From JACCTI01 sp051005695 (GTDB lineage: Bacteria; Verrucomicrobiota; Verrucomicrobiia; Chthoniobacterales; UBA10450), in contig JBPCJC010000045.1 of NCBI GenBank assembly GCA_051005695.1, positions 13,198 to 77,197 of the forward strand: a stretch of DNA of 64,000 bases. The letters are read 5' to 3'. Shown piece after piece: positions 1 through 9,180 of this stretch. The translations under genes were made by a program, and so were the position numbers. The number at the start of each line of letters is the position of its first letter. Position 1 is the stretch's first letter. A model generated the notes under the pieces. The model saw only the letters and a program-made list of their open reading frames with translations. It searched no databases and was not told the DNA's origin.

Positions 1-2
1 GT

Positions 3-1529
3 TACATTGAGCTCCCTTATACTTTGCCCCAGGATTCGACCCTCTTCCTCCTGCTCCGCGAGCCTACCCCGGAGATCTGGATCCGGAAGCTAGACTGGAT
101 CGCGCAACATGGCGGGATGGCCTTGGTCAACGTCCATCCGGACTATCTGCGCTTCGACGACGAAGGGGTTTCCCGGCGAACTTATCCGGTGGCGCATTAT
201 CGGCAGTTCCTGGAGTACGTGCGGACGAACTACGAGGGAGCTTTCTGGCAACCGGTGCCGCGGGAAGTAGCGACCTTCGTTTCCCAGTTGGAAACGCCGC
301 CGGTGGTTCGGCGACCGAAGCGCATCTGTATGGTAACGCATTCGTTTTACGAGAGCGATAATCGCGTGACCCGCTATGCGGCCGCGCTGGCCGCTCGTGG
401 CGATACGGTTGATGTCGTGGCTCTAAGGCGTTCGCCCGAGTTATCTCAAAAGGAAACCATCGAGGGCGTAAACGTTTTTCGCATCCAGGATCGTCTCGGA
501 AAAACCGAGCGTACTCGTTTCTCCTACCTTTGGCCTTTACTTCGGTTTTTGAAGACTTCGTCTCATTGGGTGACCTCGCGGCACGCGGCCAAGCCCTACG
601 ATCTCTTACACATCCATAACGTCCCCGACTTCATGGTCTTCGCCGCTTGGTATCCGAAGCTAACCGGGGCGCGGGTTATTCTTGATATCCACGACATCGT
701 TCCGGAGTTTTACGCGAGTAAGTTCGGCATTCTCCCCAAAGGAATGACCTTTGCTCTTCTTCGCTGGATGGAGCGCGTTTCGGCTTCGTTTGCCCATCAC
801 GTGATCATTGCGAACGATCTGTGGCGCGCAAAGTATGCGGAGAGAACGCGGACCGATGGTCGTTGCACTGCTTTCATTAACAACGTCGATGCCTCCGTCT
901 TTGCCCCTCGCACTCGGCAACGGCAGGACGGTAAACAAATCATCCTCTTCCCTGGCGGTCTGCAGTGGCATCAAGGCGTCGATATCGCCTTACGGGCCTT
1001 TGCCCAGATACGCCCCCAGTTACCTAACTGCGAGTTTCACATCTACGGCGACGGTAGTGCGCGAGAAGAGCTCATGAGCTTAAGCGAATCTCTGGGCCTG
1101 AATGGTAGCGTCCACTTCTTCAAACCAACCAGCGTTCGGGAAATTGCCGCGGTCATGGCGGAAGCGGATCTCGGCGTGGTTCCGAAGCGAGCCGACTCTT
1201 TCGGTAACGAGGCCTATAGCACTAAAATCATGGAGTTTATGGCGGTCGGAGTTCCGGTAGTCGTCTCGAGCACCAAGGTCGATCGTTATTACTTCGACGA
1301 ATCGGTAGTGCGCTTTTTCCCTTCGGGCGACGCTGAGGCGCTCGCCCAGCAAATGCTGGAGCTTTTACGCGACCCAGGGCTACGTCAACGGATGGTGGAA
1401 AGCGCCTCGCACTACGCCACAGTCCATTGCTGGGACAGTCGGAAGGCCGATTACCTCCGCCTGGTCGACTCGATGTGCGCGACCGATGTCGAGCCGTGGG
1501 CTCCGGCGCCCGTGCAGAAGGCTGCCTAA
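3..1529 (+). CDS. Polysaccharide deacetylase-like tail fused to GT4 glycosyltransferase (5' partial)
   Basis: The reading frame is open from the left edge, so the true start lies outside the window. The first ~95 residues (LPYTLPQDSTLFLLLRE, then GGMALVNVHPDYLRF) look like the C-terminal end of a NodB-type polysaccharide deacetylase. From about residue 105 (RICMVTHSFYESDNRVTRY) a GT-B glycosyltransferase family 4 protein follows, with an N-terminal Rossmann half, a sugar-nucleotide half (IILFPGGLQWHQGVDIALRAF) and the EFMAVGVPVVVSS element near the C-terminus. It is therefore probably a two-domain enzyme that deacetylates and extends a cell-surface glycan. The TAA stop lies inside a GCCTAACCA word. 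The next gene follows after 18 bases. The GT4 call is firm; the fused deacetylase is inferred from the visible tail. Confidence 0.85.
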   Translation, partial: YIELPYTLPQDSTLFLLLREPTPEIWIRKLDWIAQHGGMALVNVHPDYLRFDDEGVSRRTYPVAHYRQFLEYVRTNYEGAFWQPVPREVATFVSQLETPPVVRRPKRICMVTHSFYESDNRVTRYAAALAARGDTVDVVALRRSPELSQKETIEGVNVFRIQDRLGKTERTRFSYLWPLLRFLKTSSHWVTSRHAAKPYDLLHIHNVPDFMVFAAWYPKLTGARVILDIHDIVPEFYASKFGILPKGMTFALLRWMERVSASFAHHVIIANDLWRAKYAERTRTDGRCTAFINNVDASVFAPRTRQRQDGKQIILFPGGLQWHQGVDIALRAFAQIRPQLPNCEFHIYGDGSAREELMSLSESLGLNGSVHFFKPTSVREIAAVMAEADLGVVPKRADSFGNEAYSTKIMEFMAVGVPVVVSSTKVDRYYFDESVVRFFPSGDAEALAQQMLELLRDPGLRQRMVESASHYATVHCWDSRKADYLRLVDSMCATDVEPWAPAPVQKAA

Positions 1530-1547
1530 CCAAGGACAATTTAACCA

Positions 1548-2750
1548 GTGTCTGACCTAGTCGAACAAAGTTTGCGCTCCGTGCAGCAGTGGGTCGAAGA
1601 CCGCGGATATCGAGGTTATGATCCAGGCGATGGACTTACTTCTTACCTGCGGCCTCTGACCGCGGGAAATATCTTCGCGGAACGTTTGCTCCAGCAGTTG
1701 GTTTGGAAAGCCCCCTTCAATCTTCGCCCGCTGGTTGGGGTCGTTCCCTTAGAGTCGACCAAGGGCCGCGGCTTCATGGCTTGGGGCTACCTCCTCCTAC
1801 ACAAAGCTACTGGCGACGAGAACTACCTCCAGAAAGCGGTTGCCTGTCTCGATTGGCTGGATCATTCCCGGGAAAAGGGTTACGCAGGCCATTGCTGGGG
1901 GAATCACTTCGACTTCACCACCCGCACCGGGCGGATGAAGGCGCATACTCCGACGATTGTCTGGTCAGGGTTAATCGGCCAGGCCTTTCTCGAATGCTAC
2001 GAGCAGACAGGAGAGGAACGCTATCTCGATATTGCTGAAAGTGTCTGCCGTTGGATCCTGACCTTACCGCGAGAACGGACCACCGCTGGAAGTTGCCTGA
2101 GTTACACCGGGGTTTACCAGCACTCGGTTCATAACTCCAACCTTCTCGGAGCGGCCATGCTCGCGCGAACCTGGAGCCATCGCCCAAATCCTGAATATCT
2201 TGAAGTCGCGAGGGAAGCGGTCCGTTACACCGGCACCAAGCAACGTCCCGAAGGTGCGTGGCTCTACGCAGAGGACGCGCAGCATCCGTGGATCGATAAC
2301 TTCCACACGGCTTACATTCTCGATAGCTTAAAACGCTACACCGACGCAACCAACGACCAATCCTACCGCCGGCAAATTCGACTTGGTTACCAATATTTCG
2401 CCGACGTGTTTTTTGAGCCCTCCGGCTGCCCGCGGTATTATCATAACCGGACGTTTCCGATCGACATTCAATGTGCCGCGCAGGCGATCGATACCTTTAG
2501 CTTCTTCGCCGCGGAAGAGCCCGGCGCGCTGGCCCTGGCGCATAAGGTTGCCGCCTGGACGATCGAAAACATGCAGGATAAAACCGGTTATTTCTATTAC
2601 CGACGCTACCCGATGCTGACGGCCAAGACGCCTTATTTTCACTGGGGGCAGGCGACAATGTTCAAGGCTCTTTCGCACTTGGTCCTGGTCGATGAAGGAA
2701 CTCAGAAGAGCTCCACAGCGCGGCAACCGCTGGCGCAGATGTCGGCCTAA
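1548..2750 (+). CDS. Six-hairpin (alpha/alpha)6-barrel polysaccharide-cluster protein
   Basis: A 400-residue protein with a GTG start 18 bases after the glycosyltransferase stop, so probably the same transcript. Repeating helical pairs with W, G and H residues (LLLHKATGDENYLQKAVACLDWL, shown in part; GHCWGNHFDF; HTPTIVWSGLIGQAFL; PWIDNFHTAYILDSL) are typical of alpha/alpha-toroid proteins related to glycoside hydrolases and epimerases. Relatives are common in exopolysaccharide loci, where some databases carry an unsupported delta-aminolevulinate dehydratase label. It may act on a lipid-linked or secreted glycan, but I see no diagnostic catalytic motif. No signal peptide is visible. The stop codon again sits within GCCTAAC. 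Confidence 0.75.
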   Translation: MSDLVEQSLRSVQQWVEDRGYRGYDPGDGLTSYLRPLTAGNIFAERLLQQLVWKAPFNLRPLVGVVPLESTKGRGFMAWGYLLLHKATGDENYLQKAVACLDWLDHSREKGYAGHCWGNHFDFTTRTGRMKAHTPTIVWSGLIGQAFLECYEQTGEERYLDIAESVCRWILTLPRERTTAGSCLSYTGVYQHSVHNSNLLGAAMLARTWSHRPNPEYLEVAREAVRYTGTKQRPEGAWLYAEDAQHPWIDNFHTAYILDSLKRYTDATNDQSYRRQIRLGYQYFADVFFEPSGCPRYYHNRTFPIDIQCAAQAIDTFSFFAAEEPGALALAHKVAAWTIENMQDKTGYFYYRRYPMLTAKTPYFHWGQATMFKALSHLVLVDEGTQKSSTARQPLAQMSA

Positions 2751-2779
2751 CCGCCGCCTCCACAAAAATTTATAAAATT

Positions 2780-3586
2780 ATGGATGTATACCTAGAGGAA
2801 TATAGTGCCGACGATGCAATCGCCCGTTACACTTCGCGCACCGCGGGTCACGGGATTAGTTACCTGCTGGAACACGACTATGCGGAGATTTATCTCTCCG
2901 CGATCGATCGCTATCTGCGCCTTCCGCCGGACCAACCATTACAGTTATTGGAATTCGGGTGCGGCGGCGGAATGAATCTGATCACCCTCGTTTCGTTGCT
3001 CGAGCGTAAGGGCCGCAAGGTGGAAATCGCGGTTGGAACCGATTTCTCCGACCGGCTGATTGAGGCGGCGAACTTGGAGAGCAAGACTCTGCTTAACCCG
3101 GAGCAACAAAAGAAGACGCATTTCGCGGTCGCGCGGAACGAAACCATCGCGGCCGATTTGCAGGAAGCCTTCCCAGGCGGCGAGGGCGCGTCCTCGTTTC
3201 ATGTGATTCTGGGAGTGAACACTTTCCGTTACTGCCATCGTCTCGGGAAAGCCGACGAATGCGCGCGTGACCTGGCCGCTCTGCTCGAGGCCGGAGGGAT
3301 CTGCATCATGATCGACATGAACCGGAAGTTTCCGGCTTTCCGGAGCAAGTTTCGCGATAAGAAAACGAAACCGGAGGCGGAACGTTACCTGCCTTCGTTG
3401 GACGAATACGCCAATCCTTTCGCAAACGCCGGCCTGGAAATTTTGCGCAAGGAAAACTTTTGCTGGATTCCGCACTCGGCGAGTGCGCGCCTAACGAATG
3501 TTTGCCGCCTGCTCAGTCCGGTGCTCGACGTAGTCGCGAAGCCGCGGGCGATGCGTTCGCTGGTGGTCTCCCGCAAGGCGATCTAG
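2780..3586 (+). CDS. Class I SAM-dependent methyltransferase
   Basis: A 268-residue Rossmann methyltransferase. The SAM-binding motif I is LLEFGCGGGMNLITL near residue 53. An acidic loop (GTDFSDRLIEAA) follows, then the post-motif segment FHVILGVNTFRYCHRLG and the GGICIMIDMNRKF strand. Its place between the six-hairpin protein and a deacetylase-like gene suggests it modifies a sugar or lipid-linked glycan, but the substrate cannot be read from the sequence. The ATG at 2780 follows an AT-rich 30-base gap. A GCCTAACGA word lies inside the coding region at 3489. Confidence 0.8.
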   Translation: MDVYLEEYSADDAIARYTSRTAGHGISYLLEHDYAEIYLSAIDRYLRLPPDQPLQLLEFGCGGGMNLITLVSLLERKGRKVEIAVGTDFSDRLIEAANLESKTLLNPEQQKKTHFAVARNETIAADLQEAFPGGEGASSFHVILGVNTFRYCHRLGKADECARDLAALLEAGGICIMIDMNRKFPAFRSKFRDKKTKPEAERYLPSLDEYANPFANAGLEILRKENFCWIPHSASARLTNVCRLLSPVLDVVAKPRAMRSLVVSRKAI

Positions 3587-3607
3587 GACGGAATTCGCAA
3601 TCTCCCG

Positions 3608-5368
3608 ATGAATGCAGCGCCTTTCGCCGCGCTTGTCGGAGACAGCAATGAGGCAACCCGGAAGTTAGGGGCGATCCTCGATTTTCTGGGTGTGGGCTGG
3701 CAGGCGTTTTCAAGCGCGGAGAATTTTTTGGGATCCGTTTCCAACGCCGTTCCGCGAGTGATCCTGGCGCCGTTGCTCACCATCGCGGAGTTAGTCAAAA
3801 CGGAAACTCGCCCGCGCTTGGCGGACTCGATCTTTGCCTACGGCCTCGAACACATCGGAGCTTCGACATCGGCCCTGGCGTCATTGGCCGGCAAGGGCGC
3901 GAGCTTCGAAAGTGTGCCTAACGAGAAGTGGCTCGCCACTGTGACCACTGACGAACCCGCGCTCACCGGACCGATGCGCGGGCTCGAAGTTCACCTGCGA
4001 CGGAAGCCGTTTGATCGAGTGGCGAAACTGAAATCGCGTGAGTCGGTTTCGGAGATCATCAGCACGGATGACGGCCCCACTTTTTTTTCCCTGGAGAAAG
4101 ACGGCACGCGGATTTTTATCAGTGGCAGTTGCGAGATCCCTGATCTCGATGCGCCGGCGAAGAGCAAAGGCTACGATGTGCGAGAAGAATTTTTCTCCGC
4201 CGTGCCATTACTCGTTTATTTGAAGTGGGCTTTTCGCGACGCCGGCTGGCAAGCGAGTGAAACCGGCGCGTGTTGGATCGTGGATGATCCGTTGCTGCGG
4301 ATGAAATATGGCTTCTGCGATTTCCCGTTGCTCGACCGGCAGATGCAGGAGCACGCTTTCAGCACCAATATCGCGATGATTCCGTGGAACTCGCGTCGGA
4401 CGGCGCCGGACATGGCCAGCTTGATCACGCGCAGCAGCGGTCGTCTTTCGGTTTCGATGCACGGTTGCGATCATACCGCGCGGGAGTTCGGTATCGCTGA
4501 TCAAGGCGCGCTGCACGCGAAGGTGGATGTGGCCCGCGAGCGGATGCATGAGCACCAGGAGCGCACTGGCGTGGTCCACGATGCGGTAATGGTTTTTCCG
4601 CAGGGGGTTTTTTCGCGGGAAAGTTTGCGTGTTCTCCAAGAGCAGGATTTTGCGGCGGCGGTCAACACCGAGACGTTGCCTAACGAGACTCCGGAGACGA
4701 AGCTCACGGTGCGGGATCTTTGGTCGGTCGCGATCACTCATTACGGAAGCTTTCCGCTCTTCACCCGCAGGTATCCGACGGATGGGATCGAGAATTTTGC
4801 CTTCGATATTTTGCTCGGGAAGCCGTGTTTGGTGGTCCAGCATCACGGATTTTTCAAGGGCCAGCATGCGGAGGTGGTCCGCTTCGTCGACGCCCTCAAT
4901 CGGCTTAATTCTCGCCTGAACTGGCGCGGCCTCGGCGACGTTGTCCGGCGCAGTTATCAATCTCAAATGGCCGCAGATGGCGGTGTGCGCGTGCGCATGT
5001 TTGCCAATGAGTGCTTGCTCAAAAACACCGGCGAAGCGGAGCGGGAATATCACATCGAAAAAGCGGACGCGGGGAGCGCGGGCGTGCGGGAAGTGGCGGC
5101 TGACGGACGCCCGCTGGAATGGCAGACCGACGGCGAGACGCTCACTCTCGTCTGCAAAATTCCTTCCGGCGCCGAGGTTTTTTTGCAGGTGCGCTACAAT
5201 CGCACCAAGGGAATTAATGGTGTGCGCAAAGCGGGAATGAGCAGCGCGGCCAAGATCGCGGCCCGACGTTACCTGAGCGAATTTCGCGACAATTTTCTCT
5301 CCCGCCATGATGCCCTGATGGCGCTGGCGCAACGGGCGAAGCGAATAACCGGGAAGCGTCGCCCCTAA
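3608..5368 (+). CDS. Large deacetylase-like protein of unknown specificity
   Basis: A 586-residue protein. The N-terminal ~200 residues match nothing I recognise. From about residue 215 it resembles a NodB-type or related carbohydrate esterase: ACWIVDDPLLRMKYG supplies a candidate metal-binding DD pair, and SMHGCDHTAREFG a candidate His/Asp metal triad, followed by VMVFPQGVFSRESLRVL. A C-terminal beta-rich part (FANECLLKNTGEAEREYHI) looks like an accessory sandwich domain. It lies between a methyltransferase and a GT2 in the same operon. I infer glycan deacetylation or hydrolysis. The stop overlaps a CCTAACGA word. Confidence 0.65.
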   Translation: MNAAPFAALVGDSNEATRKLGAILDFLGVGWQAFSSAENFLGSVSNAVPRVILAPLLTIAELVKTETRPRLADSIFAYGLEHIGASTSALASLAGKGASFESVPNEKWLATVTTDEPALTGPMRGLEVHLRRKPFDRVAKLKSRESVSEIISTDDGPTFFSLEKDGTRIFISGSCEIPDLDAPAKSKGYDVREEFFSAVPLLVYLKWAFRDAGWQASETGACWIVDDPLLRMKYGFCDFPLLDRQMQEHAFSTNIAMIPWNSRRTAPDMASLITRSSGRLSVSMHGCDHTAREFGIADQGALHAKVDVARERMHEHQERTGVVHDAVMVFPQGVFSRESLRVLQEQDFAAAVNTETLPNETPETKLTVRDLWSVAITHYGSFPLFTRRYPTDGIENFAFDILLGKPCLVVQHHGFFKGQHAEVVRFVDALNRLNSRLNWRGLGDVVRRSYQSQMAADGGVRVRMFANECLLKNTGEAEREYHIEKADAGSAGVREVAADGRPLEWQTDGETLTLVCKIPSGAEVFLQVRYNRTKGINGVRKAGMSSAAKIAARRYLSEFRDNFLSRHDALMALAQRAKRITGKRRP

Positions 5369-5371
5369 CGA

Positions 5372-6334
5372 ATGGTCGAGACGAGCGCAATCATGAACCC
5401 GGAGACAAGCCGCGCGCGGGCCGAGCGGCGCGATCAGGGCACGCTTTCGTACGTCCTGATCACGCCCGCGCGCAATGAAGCGGATCTGATCGAGAACACG
5501 ATTTGCTCGGTTGTTGCCCAAACCGTGTTGCCGACGAAGTGGATCATCGTCAGCGACGGTTCGACCGATGGGACCGACGAGATCGTTCAGCGTTATCAGT
5601 TAGAACATCCTTGGATCGAGCTTCTGCGAATGCCGGAGCGACGCGACCGGCAATTCGCCGCCAAGGCCCACGCATTCAACGCCGGTTATGAACGGCTGAA
5701 AAATCTTCCCTTCGATGTCATCGGAAATCTTGATGCCGATATTACTTTCGAGAGCGATTACTTCGAATTTTTGCTCGGCAAGTTTGCCGCCAACGACTCG
5801 TTAGGCGTAAGCGGCACGCCTTTCGTGGAAGATCACGCCCTGCGCGAGCAGCACACCTACGCGCATCAATTTGTGCAGCTCGAACATGTCTCCGGCGCGT
5901 GCCAACTCTTCCGGCGCGAATGTTTCCAGGAGATCGGCGGTTATCGGCCGGTCAAAGGCGGCGCGATCGATTGGATCGCGGTCACGACTGCGCGAATGAA
6001 TAAATGGCAGACACGCACCTTTACGGAAAAGGTTTCGCTGCACCACCGCAAATTAGGCACCGGCAACAACAGCCCGCTGATGGTCCGGTTTCACTACGGA
6101 ACGAAAGCGTATTACGTCGGCGGCCACCCGGCGTGGATCTTACTGCGCGGTTTTTTCCAGATGCGCGAGCGGCCCTACCTCCTCGGCGGATTGTTTTTTC
6201 AGCTTGGTTTCCTCTGGGCTTTTCTTCGGCGAATGCCGCGGGTGGTCGATGCAAAACTGATGCGTTTCCATCGCGGAGAACAAATGGCCCGGCTGTGGAA
6301 ATTGTTCGGACGACGCCCGCGAGTTAGCCCTTGA
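5372..6334 (+). CDS. Glycosyltransferase family 2
   Basis: A 320-residue GT-A fold enzyme. It starts with YVLITPARNEADLIENTI and has the nucleotide-sugar region IIVSDGSTDGTDEIV, the metal-binding loop GNLDADITFE near residue 120, and a C-terminal hydrophobic region that may attach it to the membrane. It starts 3 bases after the preceding stop and its stop TGA overlaps the next start (TGATG), so it is translationally coupled to the deacetylase downstream. It probably adds one sugar to a surface polysaccharide repeat unit. A second in-frame ATG at 5393 is an alternative start. Confidence 0.87.
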   Translation: MVETSAIMNPETSRARAERRDQGTLSYVLITPARNEADLIENTICSVVAQTVLPTKWIIVSDGSTDGTDEIVQRYQLEHPWIELLRMPERRDRQFAAKAHAFNAGYERLKNLPFDVIGNLDADITFESDYFEFLLGKFAANDSLGVSGTPFVEDHALREQHTYAHQFVQLEHVSGACQLFRRECFQEIGGYRPVKGGAIDWIAVTTARMNKWQTRTFTEKVSLHHRKLGTGNNSPLMVRFHYGTKAYYVGGHPAWILLRGFFQMRERPYLLGGLFFQLGFLWAFLRRMPRVVDAKLMRFHRGEQMARLWKLFGRRPRVSP

Positions 6335-7068
6335 TGTTGATCATCAATGCCGATGACTGGGGAAGATCAAGCGCCGCGACCGAAGGGGCTGCAGCTTGTT
6401 TTCAGAAGGGTCGAATCACCTCGACCACAGCGATGGTCTTTATGGCGGACTCGGAGCGCGGCGCCCGGATCGCGCGTGAATTAAAAATCGATGTCGGCCT
6501 GCACATTAATTTTTCCGAAGAGTTCAGTGCCGCCGCGGTTTCGCCCGAAGTGCGGGGGGCGCATCGGGCGATCCGGCGATTTTTGAAATCGAGCCGCTAT
6601 GCGCTGCTCCTTTACAATCCCTTTCTCCGTCGGCAATTCGCGCTTGTCCTGCGCGCACAATTGGAGGAATTCGAGCGCTTGTTTGAGCGCGCGCCTTCGC
6701 ATCTGGATGGGCACCAGCATCTGCATCTTTGCAGCAACAGTCTGATCGATCGCTTGCTGCCACCAGGAACGAAAGTGCGCCGCAGTTTTTCTTTTCGGGT
6801 AGGCGAGAAGGGTCTGGTTAACCGGGCTTACCGCGGCTTGATCGATCGCGCCCTCGTGAAACGACATCCGGTGACTGATTATTTTTTCGCCTTGTCACAG
6901 AACCTGCAGACCGACCGACTCGCACGAGTCGTTAGGCTGGCGCACGATCACGCGGTCGAGTTGATGGCGCATCCGGAAGTTGCAGGAGAATTCGAACGGC
7001 TGCTCGGGGACGAATTCGCGGAACAAATCGCGCCGGTCAGGCTCGGCAGTTATCAGGATCTCGGATGA
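6334..7068 (+). CDS. ChbG/YdjC-family carbohydrate deacetylase
   Basis: A 244-residue protein with the YdjC/ChbG pattern: LIINADDWGRS at the N-terminus (metal-binding D-D), VGLHINFSEEF, SHLDGHQHLHL (metal-binding His) and ELMAHPEV near the C-terminus. Family members deacetylate N-acetylated sugars. The ATG at 6334 overlaps the previous stop by one base, and the upstream TTG at 6331 is less likely. The stop overlaps the next start as ATGA. Between two glycosyltransferases, it probably trims an acetyl group from an amino sugar during polysaccharide assembly. A TCGTTAGGC word lies in the gene at 6929. Confidence 0.87.
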   Translation: MLIINADDWGRSSAATEGAAACFQKGRITSTTAMVFMADSERGARIARELKIDVGLHINFSEEFSAAAVSPEVRGAHRAIRRFLKSSRYALLLYNPFLRRQFALVLRAQLEEFERLFERAPSHLDGHQHLHLCSNSLIDRLLPPGTKVRRSFSFRVGEKGLVNRAYRGLIDRALVKRHPVTDYFFALSQNLQTDRLARVVRLAHDHAVELMAHPEVAGEFERLLGDEFAEQIAPVRLGSYQDLG

Positions 7069-7955
7069 GCGAACAGATCACAGTTTGCGTCTGCACTTTT
7101 CGGCGGCCGGATTTCCTGCGACGCCTGCTGGAGAACCTGGTCGGTCAAGAAACGAGCGCGGCTTTCACTTTCTCGATCGCCGTTTGCGACAACGACGCCG
7201 CGCAATCTGCGGCCGCGGTTGTCTCCGACTTTCGCGCGCGCTCGAATCTGGAAATCACTTACAGCTGCGAGCCACGGCAGAATATCGCGCGTGCGCGCAA
7301 TAAAGTGCTGGCCGCTGCGCGCGGTGAATACTTCGCCTTCATCGACGACGACGAATTTCCCGCTCCCGATTGGTTGCAAAAATTGCACGCGGCTTGTGGG
7401 CACTACCGCGCCGCCGGCGTGCTCGGTCCGGTGCGCCCGCATTTTGAGCAATCGCCGCCGGCGTGGATTTTGCGCGGACACTTCTGCGAACGCCCCGAGC
7501 ATGAAACGGGTCGGGTAATGAAGTGGGACGAGTGCCGGACGGGCAACGTTTTTTTCCGCCGCGCGATCATCGATGGCATGGCGGAACCATTTGATCCGCA
7601 GTTCGGGAATGGCGGCGAAGACAAGGATTTTTTCATGCGCATGACCGAGCGCGGCCTGGTCTTCGTCTGGTGCAACGAAGCGGTCGCCTATGAAACCGTG
7701 CCGCCCGCGCGCTGGACTCGCAGTTACATGCTCAGGCGCGCCTTACTGCGCGGGCGCAACATTTTGAAACACCCGAAAGGCCGCGCCGATGCGCTGGCGA
7801 AATCGGCCGTCGCCCTGCCGATTTATTCGCTGATTTTGCCCTTCACCCTCATCTTCGGGCAGCAATGTTTCATGCGTTATTGCATTAAGTTTTGCGATCA
7901 TCTTGGACGCTTCCTCGCCTTGCTGCGAATGAACACGATTGAGCGTCCTGTGTAA
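7065..7955 (+). CDS. Glycosyltransferase family 2
   Basis: A 296-residue GT-A enzyme: ITVCVCTFRRPDFLRRLLENL at the N-terminus (shown in part), AVCDNDAAQSA, the metal loop FIDDDEFPAPDWL near residue 90 and the acceptor segment FGNGGEDKDFFMRM near residue 185. A basic and hydrophobic C-terminal region (YSLILPFTLIFGQ) may be a membrane anchor. It is coupled to the ChbG-like gene by a 4-base ATGA overlap. Its role is sugar transfer in surface polysaccharide synthesis, with donor unknown. Confidence 0.87.
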   Translation: MSEQITVCVCTFRRPDFLRRLLENLVGQETSAAFTFSIAVCDNDAAQSAAAVVSDFRARSNLEITYSCEPRQNIARARNKVLAAARGEYFAFIDDDEFPAPDWLQKLHAACGHYRAAGVLGPVRPHFEQSPPAWILRGHFCERPEHETGRVMKWDECRTGNVFFRRAIIDGMAEPFDPQFGNGGEDKDFFMRMTERGLVFVWCNEAVAYETVPPARWTRSYMLRRALLRGRNILKHPKGRADALAKSAVALPIYSLILPFTLIFGQQCFMRYCIKFCDHLGRFLALLRMNTIERPV

Positions 7956-7983
7956 GCAGGCTTGTGATTTGGCCTAACCAATT

Positions 7984-9180
7984 GTGTCTGTCCTGGTGGG
8001 TTTTGCCGAAGCCCTTTCCGCTCCGGAAAGTGTCTGGAGTTTGGTTGACGCCGGCTTTCAGGTTTGCGCTTTTTCCCGACGCGGCCGGTGCCCTGCGCTC
8101 CGGCAGAGCCGCTATCTTAGTGTTCACGAAATTACCGCGCCGGAGAAAGATGTCGCCGCGGCCAGAACGGAATTAGCCGAACTGCTCGCGAAGGTTTTCG
8201 CTGATCGAAGCGGTCCGCATGTTTTCCTCCCACTGGACGACGCCGCGCTCTGGTTAGGCGCACACACGCCGCTCCCGGCCGGATGGATTTCCGCCGGGCC
8301 TAACGAGACCTTGGCCGAACTGGCGCTGAACAAATGGAAACAGATCGAGCTCGCGCGCGCGGCCGGCTTCACCGTGCCGGAATCAGCGGTCATTTCGCAC
8401 CTCGACGAGCTGGCGAGATTTTCGAAGAGTTTGCCGGTGATTCTGCGGCCCGCGCAGGCCGTGCGCGAAGAGGGTCCGGGGTTAGGCAAAGGATCGAACT
8501 GGATTTGCGCGGACGAATCGGAGTTGCAGAAAGCGGCGAAACAGTGGCGCGGCCACGGCTCGCTTTTGGTCCAGCCGTTCTTGCGCGGAGTGGGCGAGGG
8601 GGTTTTCGGATTCGCCACGCGGAATGGAGTCGTCGGTTGGAGCGCACATCGCCGGCTCCGGATGATGAATCCCCACGGCTCCGGCTCGAGCGCGTGTGTC
8701 TCGCGGCGGGTGCCGAAGGAAGCCCGGGCCGCGGCGGAACGATTCGTTAGGCAAGCGGACTGGCGGGGAATGTTCATGATCGAAATGCTGGCGGAGGGCG
8801 ACGGACGGAACGCGTTTGTGGAGTTTAACGGGCGCGCCTGGGGAAGCATGGCCCTCGCCCGCCGTTTGGGATTTGAATATCCGGCCTGGAGCGCGCAGCT
8901 CGCGCTCGATCCCGATTTTTCGCCCACGATGCCCGCGGCGCCAGCGAAGGAAATCGAATGTCGCAATCTCGGACGCGAGCTGATGCATCTGTTGTTTGTC
9001 CTGCGCGGTCCGCGATCGCGCGCGCTGCAGGAGTGGCCCTCCGCCTGGAAAACGGTCGGCAATTTTTTCCGCGGCCTCGGCACGAGCGCGTTTTATAATT
9101 CCCGGCGCGGCGATCGGCGAGTCTTCCTCCGCGATACCTGCAACACCATTCGTGACCAATTCATCAAACGGAAATCGTAG
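7984..9180 (+). CDS. ATP-grasp domain protein (carboxylate-amine ligase type)
   Basis: A 398-residue protein with a GTG start. An N-terminal pre-ATP-grasp region (VLVGFAEALSAPESVWSL) is followed by the ATP-grasp core: PVILRPAQAVREEG, SLLVQPFLRGVGEGVFGF, and the Mg/ATP-binding stretch MFMIEMLAEGDGRNAFVEFNGR (shown in part; key E and N near residues 260-280). Such enzymes make amide bonds by way of acyl phosphates. Beside glycan genes, the likely job is joining an amino acid or other acid to a sugar amine, which is inference. It has four GTTAGGC/GCCTAAC words, the densest cluster in the window. It overlaps the next gene by 29 bases. Confidence 0.8.
   Translation: MSVLVGFAEALSAPESVWSLVDAGFQVCAFSRRGRCPALRQSRYLSVHEITAPEKDVAAARTELAELLAKVFADRSGPHVFLPLDDAALWLGAHTPLPAGWISAGPNETLAELALNKWKQIELARAAGFTVPESAVISHLDELARFSKSLPVILRPAQAVREEGPGLGKGSNWICADESELQKAAKQWRGHGSLLVQPFLRGVGEGVFGFATRNGVVGWSAHRRLRMMNPHGSGSSACVSRRVPKEARAAAERFVRQADWRGMFMIEMLAEGDGRNAFVEFNGRAWGSMALARRLGFEYPAWSAQLALDPDFSPTMPAAPAKEIECRNLGRELMHLLFVLRGPRSRALQEWPSAWKTVGNFFRGLGTSAFYNSRRGDRRVFLRDTCNTIRDQFIKRKS

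Noticed and set aside
4208..5521. 437-residue open frame on the minus strand
   Set aside because: It lies antisense to the deacetylase-like gene at 3608, is rich in Arg and His as expected of a GC-rich shadow frame, and shows no domain.
8996..9151. Upstream extension of the PHP protein
   Set aside because: These codons lie inside the ATP-grasp gene in another frame, and the PHP domain begins only after 9190.
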